The notes beneath the pieces are model-generated. The model saw nothing but the letters and a program-made list of their open reading frames with translations, did not search any database and was not told where the DNA came from. The translations under genes were made by a program, and so were the position numbers. 64,000 nucleotides of DNA from Rhodanobacteraceae bacterium (GTDB lineage Bacteria > Pseudomonadota > Gammaproteobacteria > Xanthomonadales > SZUA-5): NCBI GenBank assembly GCA_016713135.1, contig JADJPR010000023.1, positions 124,001 through 188,000 on the forward strand, in the 5' to 3' direction. Shown here one piece after another: positions 46,879-56,500 of the stretch (positions within the stretch are counted from its first letter, which is position 1; every line of letters starts with the position of its first letter).

Positions 46879-49812
46879 ATGCGTCTGATCCTGCTGTTGG
46901 CCACCGCGATCCTGTGCCGCGTCGCCGTCGCCGCGGTGGAGCCGCCGCGCGAGCGCTTTTCGGCGTTGCCGGGCGGGCCGCCGGGCGGGATCGCCGCGAT
47001 CGTCGAGGATACGAGCGGACTGCTGTGGATCGGCGGCGACGCCGGATTGCACCGCCATGACGGACAGCGCGCGCAGCCAATCGCGATCGGCGACGGCTCG
47101 CCGCGGGTCTTCGACCTGGCGCTGGTCGAGGCCGGCATCTATATCGCGCACGAATCCGGCCTCGCCTTCTGGTCGCGTACACGTGCGGCGATCGAGCCGC
47201 TGGCCTGCGCGCCGCTGGCCAACGGTGTGCGCAGCGTGCAGGCGCTGCCGGACGGCCTGCTCGCGCTCGGTCTGGGCGCCCTCGTGCGGCTGTCCCGCGA
47301 GGGCACGGACTGCATGCCCATGGCGCTCGCTGGCGCGCCTGCCGGCGTGCCCATCGAAGTCGCGCGCATGATCCACGGCGAAACCTGGCTGGCGCTGCGC
47401 GAACAGGGTTTGTGGCGCTGCGAGCAAACTTGCGCACGCGTGCGCCCCTGGGCGCCGGCGCTGGCGACGACGCGCGTGCGCTGGATCTCCGGCGACGGCG
47501 CCGGCGGGCTCTACGTAGGCACCCATCGCCACGGCCTCTATCGCCTGGATGCTCAGGGCGCGGTGATCGACCGCTGGTACCGCGGCGCCACCGATCCAAC
47601 GCGTGCGCTGCCGACGATGGGCGTGATGTCGCTGGCGCGAAAGGCGGACGGCAGCCTGTGGATCGGCCTGTGGGCCGGCGGTCTGATCGGCATCGGCGCC
47701 GACGGCGCGATCCGCTCGCGCTCGCGGGCGATCCCGCAGGAGCCGACCGCGATCCGCGACGACCATGTCGCCGCGCTGCTGCTCGCCGCCAACGGCACCC
47801 TGTACCTCGGCCACGAGGCCGGTGTCGACCTGCGCGATCCGCGCCGGAACCAGAGCCGCTGGATCGGCCCGGCGGCCCCCGGCCAGCCGGGCCTCACGCG
47901 TGCCGACGTGGTCAGCCTGCACCGTGAGCCGGACGGCACACTGTGGGTGGGCAGCGAACGCGGTGGACTGCAGCGTTTCGCCGCCGATGGCATCCGCGCG
48001 CTGCGGCACGACCCGGCGCGGCCCGACACGCTGCCGCACGACACCGTCTGGGACATCGCGGCCGCCGGCCCCGACTGGTTGTGGCTGGCGACGTCCGGCG
48101 GGCTCGCGCGTGTGCACCGGCGCGAGTTGCGCGTCGAGCGGGTGATCGCCTACCCGCGGTTGCCGAGCGATGACGTGATCGCGCTCGCGCCTGCTGGCGA
48201 CGGCGGGATCTACATCGCGATGTGGGCTGGCGGCGTCGCGCGTATCGGCGCGGGCGGCGAATTGCTGCAACTGTGGCGTGCGGCAGATGGCCTGCGCTCG
48301 GAGACCATCGCGCAGCTGCTGCGCGACCGCGCCGGCCGCGTGCATTGCATCAACAACGAGGGCTGGCAAGTGCTCGGCAGCGATGGTCGCTTTGCCAGCG
48401 TCGCACTCCCGCCGCGCGCGCCGGCGGCAGGCGCACAGCGGATCGCCACCCTGCACGAGGACGCGCAGGGTCGCTTGTGGGCGGCCGGGGTCGCTGGCGC
48501 GCTGGCGCGTTGGGAGCCCGCGCAGGCGGCGCCGGCCTGGCTCCCCGGCGCGGGCGCCACTCAGGCGATCGGCGCGATCGTCGCGCGCGCCGGCGGCGGC
48601 GCCTGGCTCGGCCTCGCCGATCGCGTCATCGCCGTCGACGACCACGGCGAGCCATTGCCTGCACCGCCGCTCGACGCGCGCGTCGGCCTCGACGAACCCA
48701 ACGTCGCAGACTCGCGCATGCTGGTCGACGCCGCCGGCCTGCTCACCATCGGCGGTCACGGCGTCTACGTCATCGACCCCACCGCGATCGAACGCCCACC
48801 GGCGCCGGCAGCGCCACTGGTCACCGGCGTGCGCCTGTTCAACCAGCCGCTGGCGCCGGCCGACCAGGGTCCGCTGCTGGCTTCGACCCTGGTCGGCGGA
48901 CCGCTGCGGCTGCGCTACGATCAGGACCTGATCACCCTGGACTTCGCGCTCCCGGGACAGCCGGCACCGCCGGGGCTGCGCTTCCGCTACCGCCTGATCG
49001 GCTTCGATCCACGCTGGATCGAGGTCAGCGCCGACGAGGCGCGTGCGGTGTACACACGGCTGCCGCCCGGCGACTTCGGTTTCGAAGTAGGCGCCGGCGA
49101 TGCCGTCGGCTGGTTCGCCGCGCGCGCGCAGCTGCCGATCGAAGTGCTGCCGCCGTGGTGGATGACCTGGTGGGCGCGCGGGAGTGGCCTGGCGCTGCTG
49201 CTGTGCGCCATCGTGGCTGCGTGGCGGCTGCGCACCTGGCAATTGCGCGCGCAGGCGCTGCGACTGGAGCAGCGGGTCGCCGAGCGCACCGCCGAACTCG
49301 CGGCCGCGAATGCCGCCCTCGATCGTGCGGCGCGCACCGATCCGCTGAGCGGGCTCGCCAACCGCCGCGGTTTCCTCGCCGCGATCGAGCCGGTGTATGC
49401 GCAGCCCGCGAGCCTGGCGCTGATGGACATCGACCATTTCAAGTCGATCAACGACCGCTACGGCCACGATGTCGGCGATGCCGTGCTGGTCGAGGTCGCG
49501 CGGCGCTTGCGCGAGGCCTTGCGCAGCGAGGACCAGCTCGGGCGCTGGGGCGGCGAGGAGTTCGTGGTGCGCATCGCCGGCGACGCCGGCGCGGAGGTCG
49601 CCGAGCGCCTGCGCAGCGCGATCGGCGAAGCGCCCTTCCCGCCCGGTATCGGTCCCGAGCGCGTGACCGTCAGCATCGGCACCGCGCGCGTGCGCGCCGG
49701 CGACAGCGTCGACGCCTGCCTGCAGCGCGCCGACGCCGCGCTGTACGCCGGCAAGCGCGGCGGCCGCAACCGCGTCGTCGATGCGGACACGCTGGACGCG
49801 CTGCCCAGCTAG
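46879..49812 (+). CDS. Two-component-propeller diguanylate cyclase (GGDEF)
   Basis: A 977-residue membrane signalling protein. ATG 46879 has AGGGAG 8 bases before it and a signal sequence (MRLILLLATAILCRVAVAA). A long periplasmic region of Reg_prop repeats (TSGLLWIGGDAGLHRHDGQ; DGTLWVGSERGGLQRFAADG; ENAGRVH-like blades) forms propellers and is followed by a Y_Y_Y domain (LRFRYRLIGFDPRWIEVSAD). One membrane helix (GSGLALLLCAIVAAWRL), a short coiled coil (EQRVAERTAELAAANAALDR) and a GGDEF domain complete it (DPLSGLANRRGFL; MDIDHFKSINDRYGHDVGDA; active site RWGGEEFVV). It should make cyclic di-GMP in response to a periplasmic ligand. No upstream RxxD inhibitory site is evident. Confidence 0.92.
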   Translation: MRLILLLATAILCRVAVAAVEPPRERFSALPGGPPGGIAAIVEDTSGLLWIGGDAGLHRHDGQRAQPIAIGDGSPRVFDLALVEAGIYIAHESGLAFWSRTRAAIEPLACAPLANGVRSVQALPDGLLALGLGALVRLSREGTDCMPMALAGAPAGVPIEVARMIHGETWLALREQGLWRCEQTCARVRPWAPALATTRVRWISGDGAGGLYVGTHRHGLYRLDAQGAVIDRWYRGATDPTRALPTMGVMSLARKADGSLWIGLWAGGLIGIGADGAIRSRSRAIPQEPTAIRDDHVAALLLAANGTLYLGHEAGVDLRDPRRNQSRWIGPAAPGQPGLTRADVVSLHREPDGTLWVGSERGGLQRFAADGIRALRHDPARPDTLPHDTVWDIAAAGPDWLWLATSGGLARVHRRELRVERVIAYPRLPSDDVIALAPAGDGGIYIAMWAGGVARIGAGGELLQLWRAADGLRSETIAQLLRDRAGRVHCINNEGWQVLGSDGRFASVALPPRAPAAGAQRIATLHEDAQGRLWAAGVAGALARWEPAQAAPAWLPGAGATQAIGAIVARAGGGAWLGLADRVIAVDDHGEPLPAPPLDARVGLDEPNVADSRMLVDAAGLLTIGGHGVYVIDPTAIERPPAPAAPLVTGVRLFNQPLAPADQGPLLASTLVGGPLRLRYDQDLITLDFALPGQPAPPGLRFRYRLIGFDPRWIEVSADEARAVYTRLPPGDFGFEVGAGDAVGWFAARAQLPIEVLPPWWMTWWARGSGLALLLCAIVAAWRLRTWQLRAQALRLEQRVAERTAELAAANAALDRAARTDPLSGLANRRGFLAAIEPVYAQPASLALMDIDHFKSINDRYGHDVGDAVLVEVARRLREALRSEDQLGRWGGEEFVVRIAGDAGAEVAERLRSAIGEAPFPPGIGPERVTVSIGTARVRAGDSVDACLQRADAALYAGKRGGRNRVVDADTLDALPS

Positions 49813-49862
49813 GTCCCCTGCCATGACGCATTCGGGGCAAAAGGCGCGGAAATAGTCGCGGC

Positions 49863-52800
49863 TCAATGTGCGTCGATCAGCGCCTCCACCGCCGCGGACC
49901 AGCGCTCGGGGTAGTTGATCACATTGTGTCCACTGATCCCGCTGCCGAGCGCGTAGCGGTGGAACTCGCCGCGGCCGCCGGCGTTGCGGAAGGCCTGGAA
50001 GTTCGCCTCGCTGTGGGCGATCGAATAGAAGGGGTCGTTCTCGCCGTAAAGCCAGGCGCTCCTACCGGCGAAAGCCGCGCCGCGCCTGAAGGAAGCGGTG
50101 TTGATCGCGGCGACGGTGCTGCAGCCATCGCTCATCCAGCCGCCGACGAAGTTCAGCGCGCCGACGAAGTTGCCCGGCCGGGTGCCGGCATGGACGATCG
50201 CGAGGATGCCGCCGCGCGACTGCCCGGCGATCAACATCCGCTGCGCGTCGACGTCGGGTCGCGTGCGCAGGTGCACGAGCACCTCGTCGATGTCGCTGAG
50301 TGCGCGCTCCATGCCGGCAAGCGCGATCGTGGTGTTGCAACTGTAGCCCGAGCCGTTCGCGGCCAGGCCTTCGGCGTAGGTGCCGCCGGAGCGCCCGCGG
50401 CCGCGGCGCTGCGGGAACACCACCATCCAGCCGCGCGCGTTGAACCAGCCGGCGGCGGCCTGGTGGGTCCATGTTCGGGTGAAAAGCGAGGGATCGTTGC
50501 CGCTGCCGGTCGAGCCGTGGTTGAACATCACGGTCGGGAAGGGCCCCGGGCCGGCGGGTTTGTGGATCACCATCTCCAGTTGCACCGGCTGGCCGTTCTC
50601 GCTGAGCGAGGTGGCGATGAACTCGGTGCGGACTTCGGTTTCCGGCAAATCCGCCGGGGTGTCGAAGCAGTGCGCGACCGGCGCGCTCGCCGGCAGCGCG
50701 GCCAGGCGCGCGATCGCCTTGCGCCGGGTCACACCGTCGACGCTGTACTCGAAGATGCCGTGCTCGCCGTCGCTGAAGCGCAGCCGCGCGCTGCCGGCCT
50801 CGGGCACCGGGAAACTCGTCGCCGGTCCGGCGATCGCCGCCAGCGGCGTGCCGCTGAGGGCGCGCGTGAGTGCGCCGGCGTAGCTGCCGTCGGGCTGGCG
50901 CGCGAGGCTCGACGCGATCAGCCACTGGTCGCGGCCACCGGCGCCAAAGGTGTACCAGGCGGCAACCAGGGTGTCGCCCTGCTGCGTCAGCGTCAGTCCC
51001 CAGCCGGGCTCGCGCGGGTTCCACCACAAGTCCGAGACGTTATCCAGGCGCTCGCGCGTCAGGGTGGACGCGAAGCAGCGCGGCGCGCGCGGGTCGAAAC
51101 GGATTGGCGTCAGCGCACGCTGCTGGCTGACGCCCTCGACGGTGTAATCGAGATTGAGCTGTCCGGCGAGATCCCAGCCGAGTTCGGCGCTGCCGACCTC
51201 GCGCACATCGGTGAAAGCCTGCGCACCGTCGATCTGCGGATGCGGGATGCCGCTGATGCGGTAGATCGGGCCGGCGAAGCGTCGGCCCTGCTGGCGTGTG
51301 GCCTGCACGGTCAGGAACATCGGGGCGCCGTCGCTGGCGTAGGTGTACCAGGTGCCGAACACGAAATCGCCCTGCTGCGAGACGTTGAAGCCCCAGCCGG
51401 GCTCGGCCGCGTTCCAGTAGATCCCGCTGTAGCTCGCTTCCGCGGCCGGGAACAGCGGCCGCGACACGCCGCCGGCGTGGCTTTCGACGACCGCGGCGAG
51501 CGCGCTCGCGAGCGCGAAATCGAGGCGGCCGTCGCCATTGACCTCGCCGAGTGCGGCGAGCCGGCTGCCGGTCTCGCCACCACGTCGGCTGCCGTCCACC
51601 TGCGTCAGCACGCGCCCGTCGCGACCGCTGCGCAGGCTGACGCGGCCGCCGCGGGCAAGGCCGCCGGAACCGTAGCCGGGCATCCCGATCAGCACATCGC
51701 CATGGCCGTCGCCATCGAAATCTCCGGCGCCCAGCCCCGGCCCCAGCGCCTCGCCGGGCGCGCAGGCGAAGCTCCGCAGCAGGTGGCCGTCGCGCCCGGA
51801 GTGCAGGTAGCCGGCGCCAGCGCCGGCATTCTCGTCGGGTGCGCCGGTGTAGATGTCGCCGACGCCGTCGCCATCGACGTCGCCGGCGGGTGCCAGGTGC
51901 GTTTCGCCGAAGCCGCCGCCGGCGCCGTCCAGCACGAACAGCGCCGCGCCACTCGCGCCGGAGTGCACGTGCACGCGCCCGCTGCCTTCGCGTGGGGCAC
52001 CGATCGCGTAGTCGTCGACATGATCGCCATCGAGATCCGGCAGCCAGGCGAGCGCCGAGCCGTACTCGCTGCCGCCCGCGCCGGCGTGCGTGCGCAGCAC
52101 GCTGCCGTCGTCGCCGGCGTGCAGGCGCACCAGGGCGGCGCCCGGGTCGCCGACGATCAGCTCGCGCGCGCCGTCGCCGTCGAGGTCCTCGATGCCGGCC
52201 ACCGCATGCCCGTAGCGCTGCGCCTGCGCCGGCGCCGGCAGCGTGCGCAGCACCGCCCCGTCGGCGCCGGACAGCAGTTGCGCAAGCCCGCCACCGGGCG
52301 CGGCGGCGGCGCCGACGATCACATCGGCGTAGCCATCCTGGTTCACATCGCCGGCCGCCGCGAGCGCGTGCGCGTAACCGGCCGGCCCCGGCGCGCTCTG
52401 CCACAGGCGCACGCCGCGCGCGCCGGACCAGGCTTCGACTTGCCGGGCGGTGCCGAGGCCGACGATCAGGTCGCGCTTGCGGTCGCCGTCGAGGTCGCCG
52501 ATGTCGACCAGCGAGTCCACGCGGGAACCGCTCGCCAGCGTGTGCGCCAGCGGGCTTGCGGCGGGGATCGCATCCGGCATGAACACCAGATTGTGGGTGC
52601 CGTCGAGCCCACCGGCGCCGGCGCTGACGAAGTCGCCGAGGAATCTCCCGTCACTGCCCGAATAACGCAGCACCCGGTCATCGCCGAAGGAACCGACCAG
52701 CAAGTCACCGCCGGGGTGGAAGATCATCCCGATCGGGATCTGCAGGCCGCCGTCGGACGCGAAGGTGGTCGCTGCGCCGGCCAGCGGGTCCATGCGTTGC

Positions 52801-53435
52801 ACCGTATTGGACACCGATTGCGCGACCAGCAGCTGGCCGTGGCGATCGAAGACCAGGCCGGTGGCGTTGCGCTGGCCGGGATCGCCCTCGCGGACCCGGC
52901 GGAAAGCGCCATCGGGCCCGAACACCAGCACCTTGTTGCTGAGCGCCGCGCCGACGTAGACCTCGCCATCGGCCGCGACGATCAGGCCGACCGGCCCGTC
53001 CAGGCTGTTGCCCTGCGCGAACACGCCGCGGAAGCTGCCGCTGCCGGCGGCATAGCGCAGGATGCGGTCGCCGGCGCCGTCGGCCACCAGCAGGTCGCCG
53101 TCGGCGAGGAAGGCGATCGCGCGCGCGCCGGCGAGGCCACCTGAGTCCGCCGGGATCACGAAATCACGCAGGTAGGCGCCATCGCGGCCATCGAAGACCA
53201 TCACCCGGCCAACATCGCCCAAACCTACGTACAGATGTCCGTCCGGTCCGTAGGCAATGCCGTTCGGGTTGTCGAGGCCATTACCCTGCGCGAACACGCC
53301 GACGTAGGCGCCAGTGGTGGCGTCGTAGCGCAGCACGTTATCGCTGAAGCGCGAGGACACCAGCAGATCGCCCGCCTGCGCCGCCATCGCCAGCAGCCCG
53401 CCAGCCAGCCCCGCCCACCACCGCGCTTGCCACAT
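49863..53435 (-). CDS. Secreted NHL/FG-GAP propeller protein fused to an alpha/beta-hydrolase
   Basis: A 1190-residue exported protein (MWQARWWAGLAGGLLAMAAQ signal, GGCGAGGG ribosome site). It contains in order: an NHL-like propeller (~residues 25-300; GIAYGPDGHLYVGLGDVGRV and similar), an FG-GAP propeller (~310-620; VDIGDLDGDRKRDLIVG; PAGDVDGDGVGDIYTGAP), two W(F/Y)T(Y/F/H) modules (EPGWGFNVSQQGDFVFGTWY; EPGWGLTLTQQGDTLVAAWY) and a C-terminal alpha/beta-hydrolase. The hydrolase shows an oxyanion region (MVIHKPAGPGPFPTVMFNHG), the nucleophile elbow MLIAGQSRGGILAI and a late His (SGISGHNVINYPERW). It is probably a surface esterase or peptidase with large binding domains. It lies downstream of the hybrid sensor gene on the same strand, which may regulate it. 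Confidence 0.87.
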   Translation of the reverse strand: MWQARWWAGLAGGLLAMAAQAGDLLVSSRFSDNVLRYDATTGAYVGVFAQGNGLDNPNGIAYGPDGHLYVGLGDVGRVMVFDGRDGAYLRDFVIPADSGGLAGARAIAFLADGDLLVADGAGDRILRYAAGSGSFRGVFAQGNSLDGPVGLIVAADGEVYVGAALSNKVLVFGPDGAFRRVREGDPGQRNATGLVFDRHGQLLVAQSVSNTVQRMDPLAGAATTFASDGGLQIPIGMIFHPGGDLLVGSFGDDRVLRYSGSDGRFLGDFVSAGAGGLDGTHNLVFMPDAIPAASPLAHTLASGSRVDSLVDIGDLDGDRKRDLIVGLGTARQVEAWSGARGVRLWQSAPGPAGYAHALAAAGDVNQDGYADVIVGAAAAPGGGLAQLLSGADGAVLRTLPAPAQAQRYGHAVAGIEDLDGDGARELIVGDPGAALVRLHAGDDGSVLRTHAGAGGSEYGSALAWLPDLDGDHVDDYAIGAPREGSGRVHVHSGASGAALFVLDGAGGGFGETHLAPAGDVDGDGVGDIYTGAPDENAGAGAGYLHSGRDGHLLRSFACAPGEALGPGLGAGDFDGDGHGDVLIGMPGYGSGGLARGGRVSLRSGRDGRVLTQVDGSRRGGETGSRLAALGEVNGDGRLDFALASALAAVVESHAGGVSRPLFPAAEASYSGIYWNAAEPGWGFNVSQQGDFVFGTWYTYASDGAPMFLTVQATRQQGRRFAGPIYRISGIPHPQIDGAQAFTDVREVGSAELGWDLAGQLNLDYTVEGVSQQRALTPIRFDPRAPRCFASTLTRERLDNVSDLWWNPREPGWGLTLTQQGDTLVAAWYTFGAGGRDQWLIASSLARQPDGSYAGALTRALSGTPLAAIAGPATSFPVPEAGSARLRFSDGEHGIFEYSVDGVTRRKAIARLAALPASAPVAHCFDTPADLPETEVRTEFIATSLSENGQPVQLEMVIHKPAGPGPFPTVMFNHGSTGSGNDPSLFTRTWTHQAAAGWFNARGWMVVFPQRRGRGRSGGTYAEGLAANGSGYSCNTTIALAGMERALSDIDEVLVHLRTRPDVDAQRMLIAGQSRGGILAIVHAGTRPGNFVGALNFVGGWMSDGCSTVAAINTASFRRGAAFAGRSAWLYGENDPFYSIAHSEANFQAFRNAGGRGEFHRYALGSGISGHNVINYPERWSAAVEALIDAH

Positions 53436-53541
53436 CGTCGCACCCTCGCCAGGAATGCCCTCAGTGGACCAGCAAGCGCGGATCAAGTCCTGAAAAATCG
53501 ATGAAGTGGGGCTGAAACAACGCAGAAAAGCGCCGGACTGA

Positions 53542-56500
53542 CTATGCCGCGCGGCCGCGCACCTGGCTGGGCGGTACGCCGTAGCGCGCCTTGAACGCGC
53601 GGGTGAAGCTGGACAGGCTGTCGAAGCCGCTGGCGTAGGCCACCTCCGAGATGCTGCCCGCCGCCTGTTCCAGCAAGCGATGGCCGTGCGCCAGGCGGGC
53701 GTCGCGCAGGTAGTCGCTGGGACTCTGGCCCAGGGTGTCCTTGCACTTGCGGAAGAGCTGCGTGCGGTCCGCGTGCATGCAGCGCGCAAGCGCCTCGATG
53801 CTGAACTCCGGATCGTGCAGGTGCGCCGCGATGTGCTGGTCCAGCCGCTGGCGCCAGCGATTGTCCGGCGTCTCGACCGGCGTCTCGGGCACCGGCGTTG
53901 CGCTCGCCGCCAGGCGATGCTGCAAGCGCCGGGCGTGCGCGACGATCGCCTCGCAGCGCGCCAGCAACTCGCTCGCATCGAAAGGCTTGGCCAGGTAATC
54001 GTTCGCGCCCGCCTTGAGCCCGGCGACCGCATGCTCGCTGCCGACTTTCGCGGTGAGCAGCAGGATGCCGATGGCCTGGGTGTCCGGATGCGAGCGCAAG
54101 CGCTTGCTCAGCTCCACGCCATCGCAGCCCGGCATCATCACGTCGCTGACGATCAGGTCCGGCAGTTCATCGCGCGCCAGTTGCCAGGCAGCGTTGCCAT
54201 CGGCGGCCTCGATCACCTCGAAGCGATGGCCCAGGATCTCGCGCACGCGACCGCGCAAATCGTCGTGATCGTCGACCACCAGCACGCGCTGGCGCCCGGC
54301 GGGCAGCTCGGCGGATGGGGCGGCCGACGCCGGCACGCCGGGCATCGGCTCGGCGAGGATGCCCTGCCCCTCGTCGCCATCGCTGGCGGCCAGCACCAGG
54401 GTGGGACCGCTCGCAGACGCGTCCGGCATGGCGACGGCCGGCAGCCGCAGCTCGAAGGTACTGCCGACCCCGAGCGTGCTGCTGGCACTGACCGCGCCGC
54501 CATGGGCCTGGGCGATCTCGCGCACCAGCGACAGCCCGATGCCGTAGCCGCTGGCGGTGCTGCTGCCCTCGGTCTGGAAGAAGCGGTCGAAGACATGCGG
54601 CAGGGCCTCGGGCGCGATGCCGCGGCCCTGGTCACGCACCGCGATCAGCCAGGTATCGCCTTCGCGGGCCAGCGTCAGCGCGATTTCGGTTCCACGCGGC
54701 GAGTACTTGGCTGCGTTGCCGATCAGGTTGCCGAGCGCGCGCTCGATCTGCAGCGGATCGATGTCGCAGATGGCCGGCGTGGCACCCGCGACATCCACCA
54801 CCAGCGTCTGGCCGAAGCGTTCGGCCAGCGGTGCGTTCTCCAGCGCGACCCGCTGCAACAGCGGCCGCAGGTCCTGACTGGCGGTGCTCAGCGGCAACTG
54901 GCCGTGTTCCAGGCGATTGACATCGAGCAGCTCGACGATCAGGTCGAGCACCCGCCGCGCATTTCGCTGGGCCAGTTGCAGTTGCGCGCGTACCCGTTCG
55001 GACAGCCGCTCGCGGGCATCGCGCAGCAGATCGTCCAGCGGTCCCAGCACCAAGGTCAGCGGCGTGCGGAATTCATGGCCGACATTGGTGAAGAAGCGCG
55101 TCTTCAAGCGGTCGATGGCCAGCAGTCGATCGGCCTGCTCGGCCAGTTGCGCGTTCTTCTGGTGCAATTCGGCGGTGCGTTCGGCCACGGTGGACTCGAG
55201 TTCGCGCTGGCGCACCATCAGCGCCCGGCTGCGCCGCGCCGCGCCCCAGCGCGCCGCCGCAAGCAGCGCGAGCAGGCCAGCCAGGAGGTACCCCAGGTGA
55301 GCGGTGGTCGAGCGATACCAGGGCGCAGCGATGCGGATGCGGACGGCCGGGAGCGCGCTGACGCGCCCGAACACATCCTCCGCCTCGATCTCGAACAGAT
55401 GCTCGCCATCGCCCAGGTTGGTGAACTGCCGCTCGCCCGACGGGCTCCAGCCGGTGTAGTCCGCATCGACGCTGGACATGCGCGTGCGATAGACGTTCTG
55501 CGATGCACGCTCGAACGAGGGCACGCTGAAACTGAAGTTCAGGCTGCGCACCTCGCTCGCCAGCGTCGGCGCGTCGACGAGGTACACGCCCTTGCCGGAA
55601 GCCGGGTCGATGACCTTGGCCACCAGCGGCGCCAGCGGTGGCGCCAGCGGGCGCTGCGCCGCGAGGTCGATGCGCAGGATGTCGTCGCTGCGGGCGAGCC
55701 AGAGTAGCTCGCCTTCGCGCAGGAAATTCATGACGGTACGGCGGGCGTCGAGACCGAGCAGTTCGTCGCCGCGGCGATAGCCATTCGCGTCCGGATGCAG
55801 CGCGATATTGCCGGCGTCGCCGCGCAGCCAGAGCGTGCCGCTGGTGTCTTCCAGCAGCGAGAACACGCGCCGCGTCACGAAGCCTTCCGGGATGCCGCTG
55901 GGCGCCACGAATCGCTGCAGCTCGCGATCGAACAGCCGCAAGCCCTGCACGGTCGCGAACCAGGTGCGGCTCTGGCCCGCATGCGGCCGGATCGTGCCCT
56001 TGGGCAGGTCGTGGGTCGCATCAAAGCTCTCCGGCGCTGCCGGACCAGGCTCGACCGGGCTGCGCCACAGCCGCCCGGCGCGGTCCGCCACCCAGATCTG
56101 CTCGCCCTCCTCCGCCAGCGCCGCAGTCGCCTCCGTGAACTGCGGCATGGGCGTCACCTGGACCGCGCCGGCGACCAGGTCGATCCGCGCCAGGCCGCCG
56201 TTGTGCATCAGCCAGGCGCGCCCGGCGTGACGCGAGGCTTGCAGGTGCGTGCACAAACGCATCCCCGGGACCTCCAGCGGCGTCGCCTGCAACGGTCCGG
56301 TCGTGTACTCAGCCACCAGCAACTGGCTGCCCGCCACCAGCAGTCGGTCGCCAAGCGCAGCCACGCAGGTGATCTGCTGGAAGTCACGCAACTCCCGCAT
56401 GAAGCGGCCAGGCGCATCGCCCGGCTGCAAGCGGTACAGCGCGCTACTGTCGGAGGTGACCAGGTCGCCCTGCCAGCGGACCAACTCGTCGGCCCCCTTG

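Noticed and set aside
49866..53144. Long + strand frame opposite the propeller-hydrolase
   Set aside because: It is an antisense shadow of a gene with signal peptide, recognisable domains and ribosome site on the minus strand.
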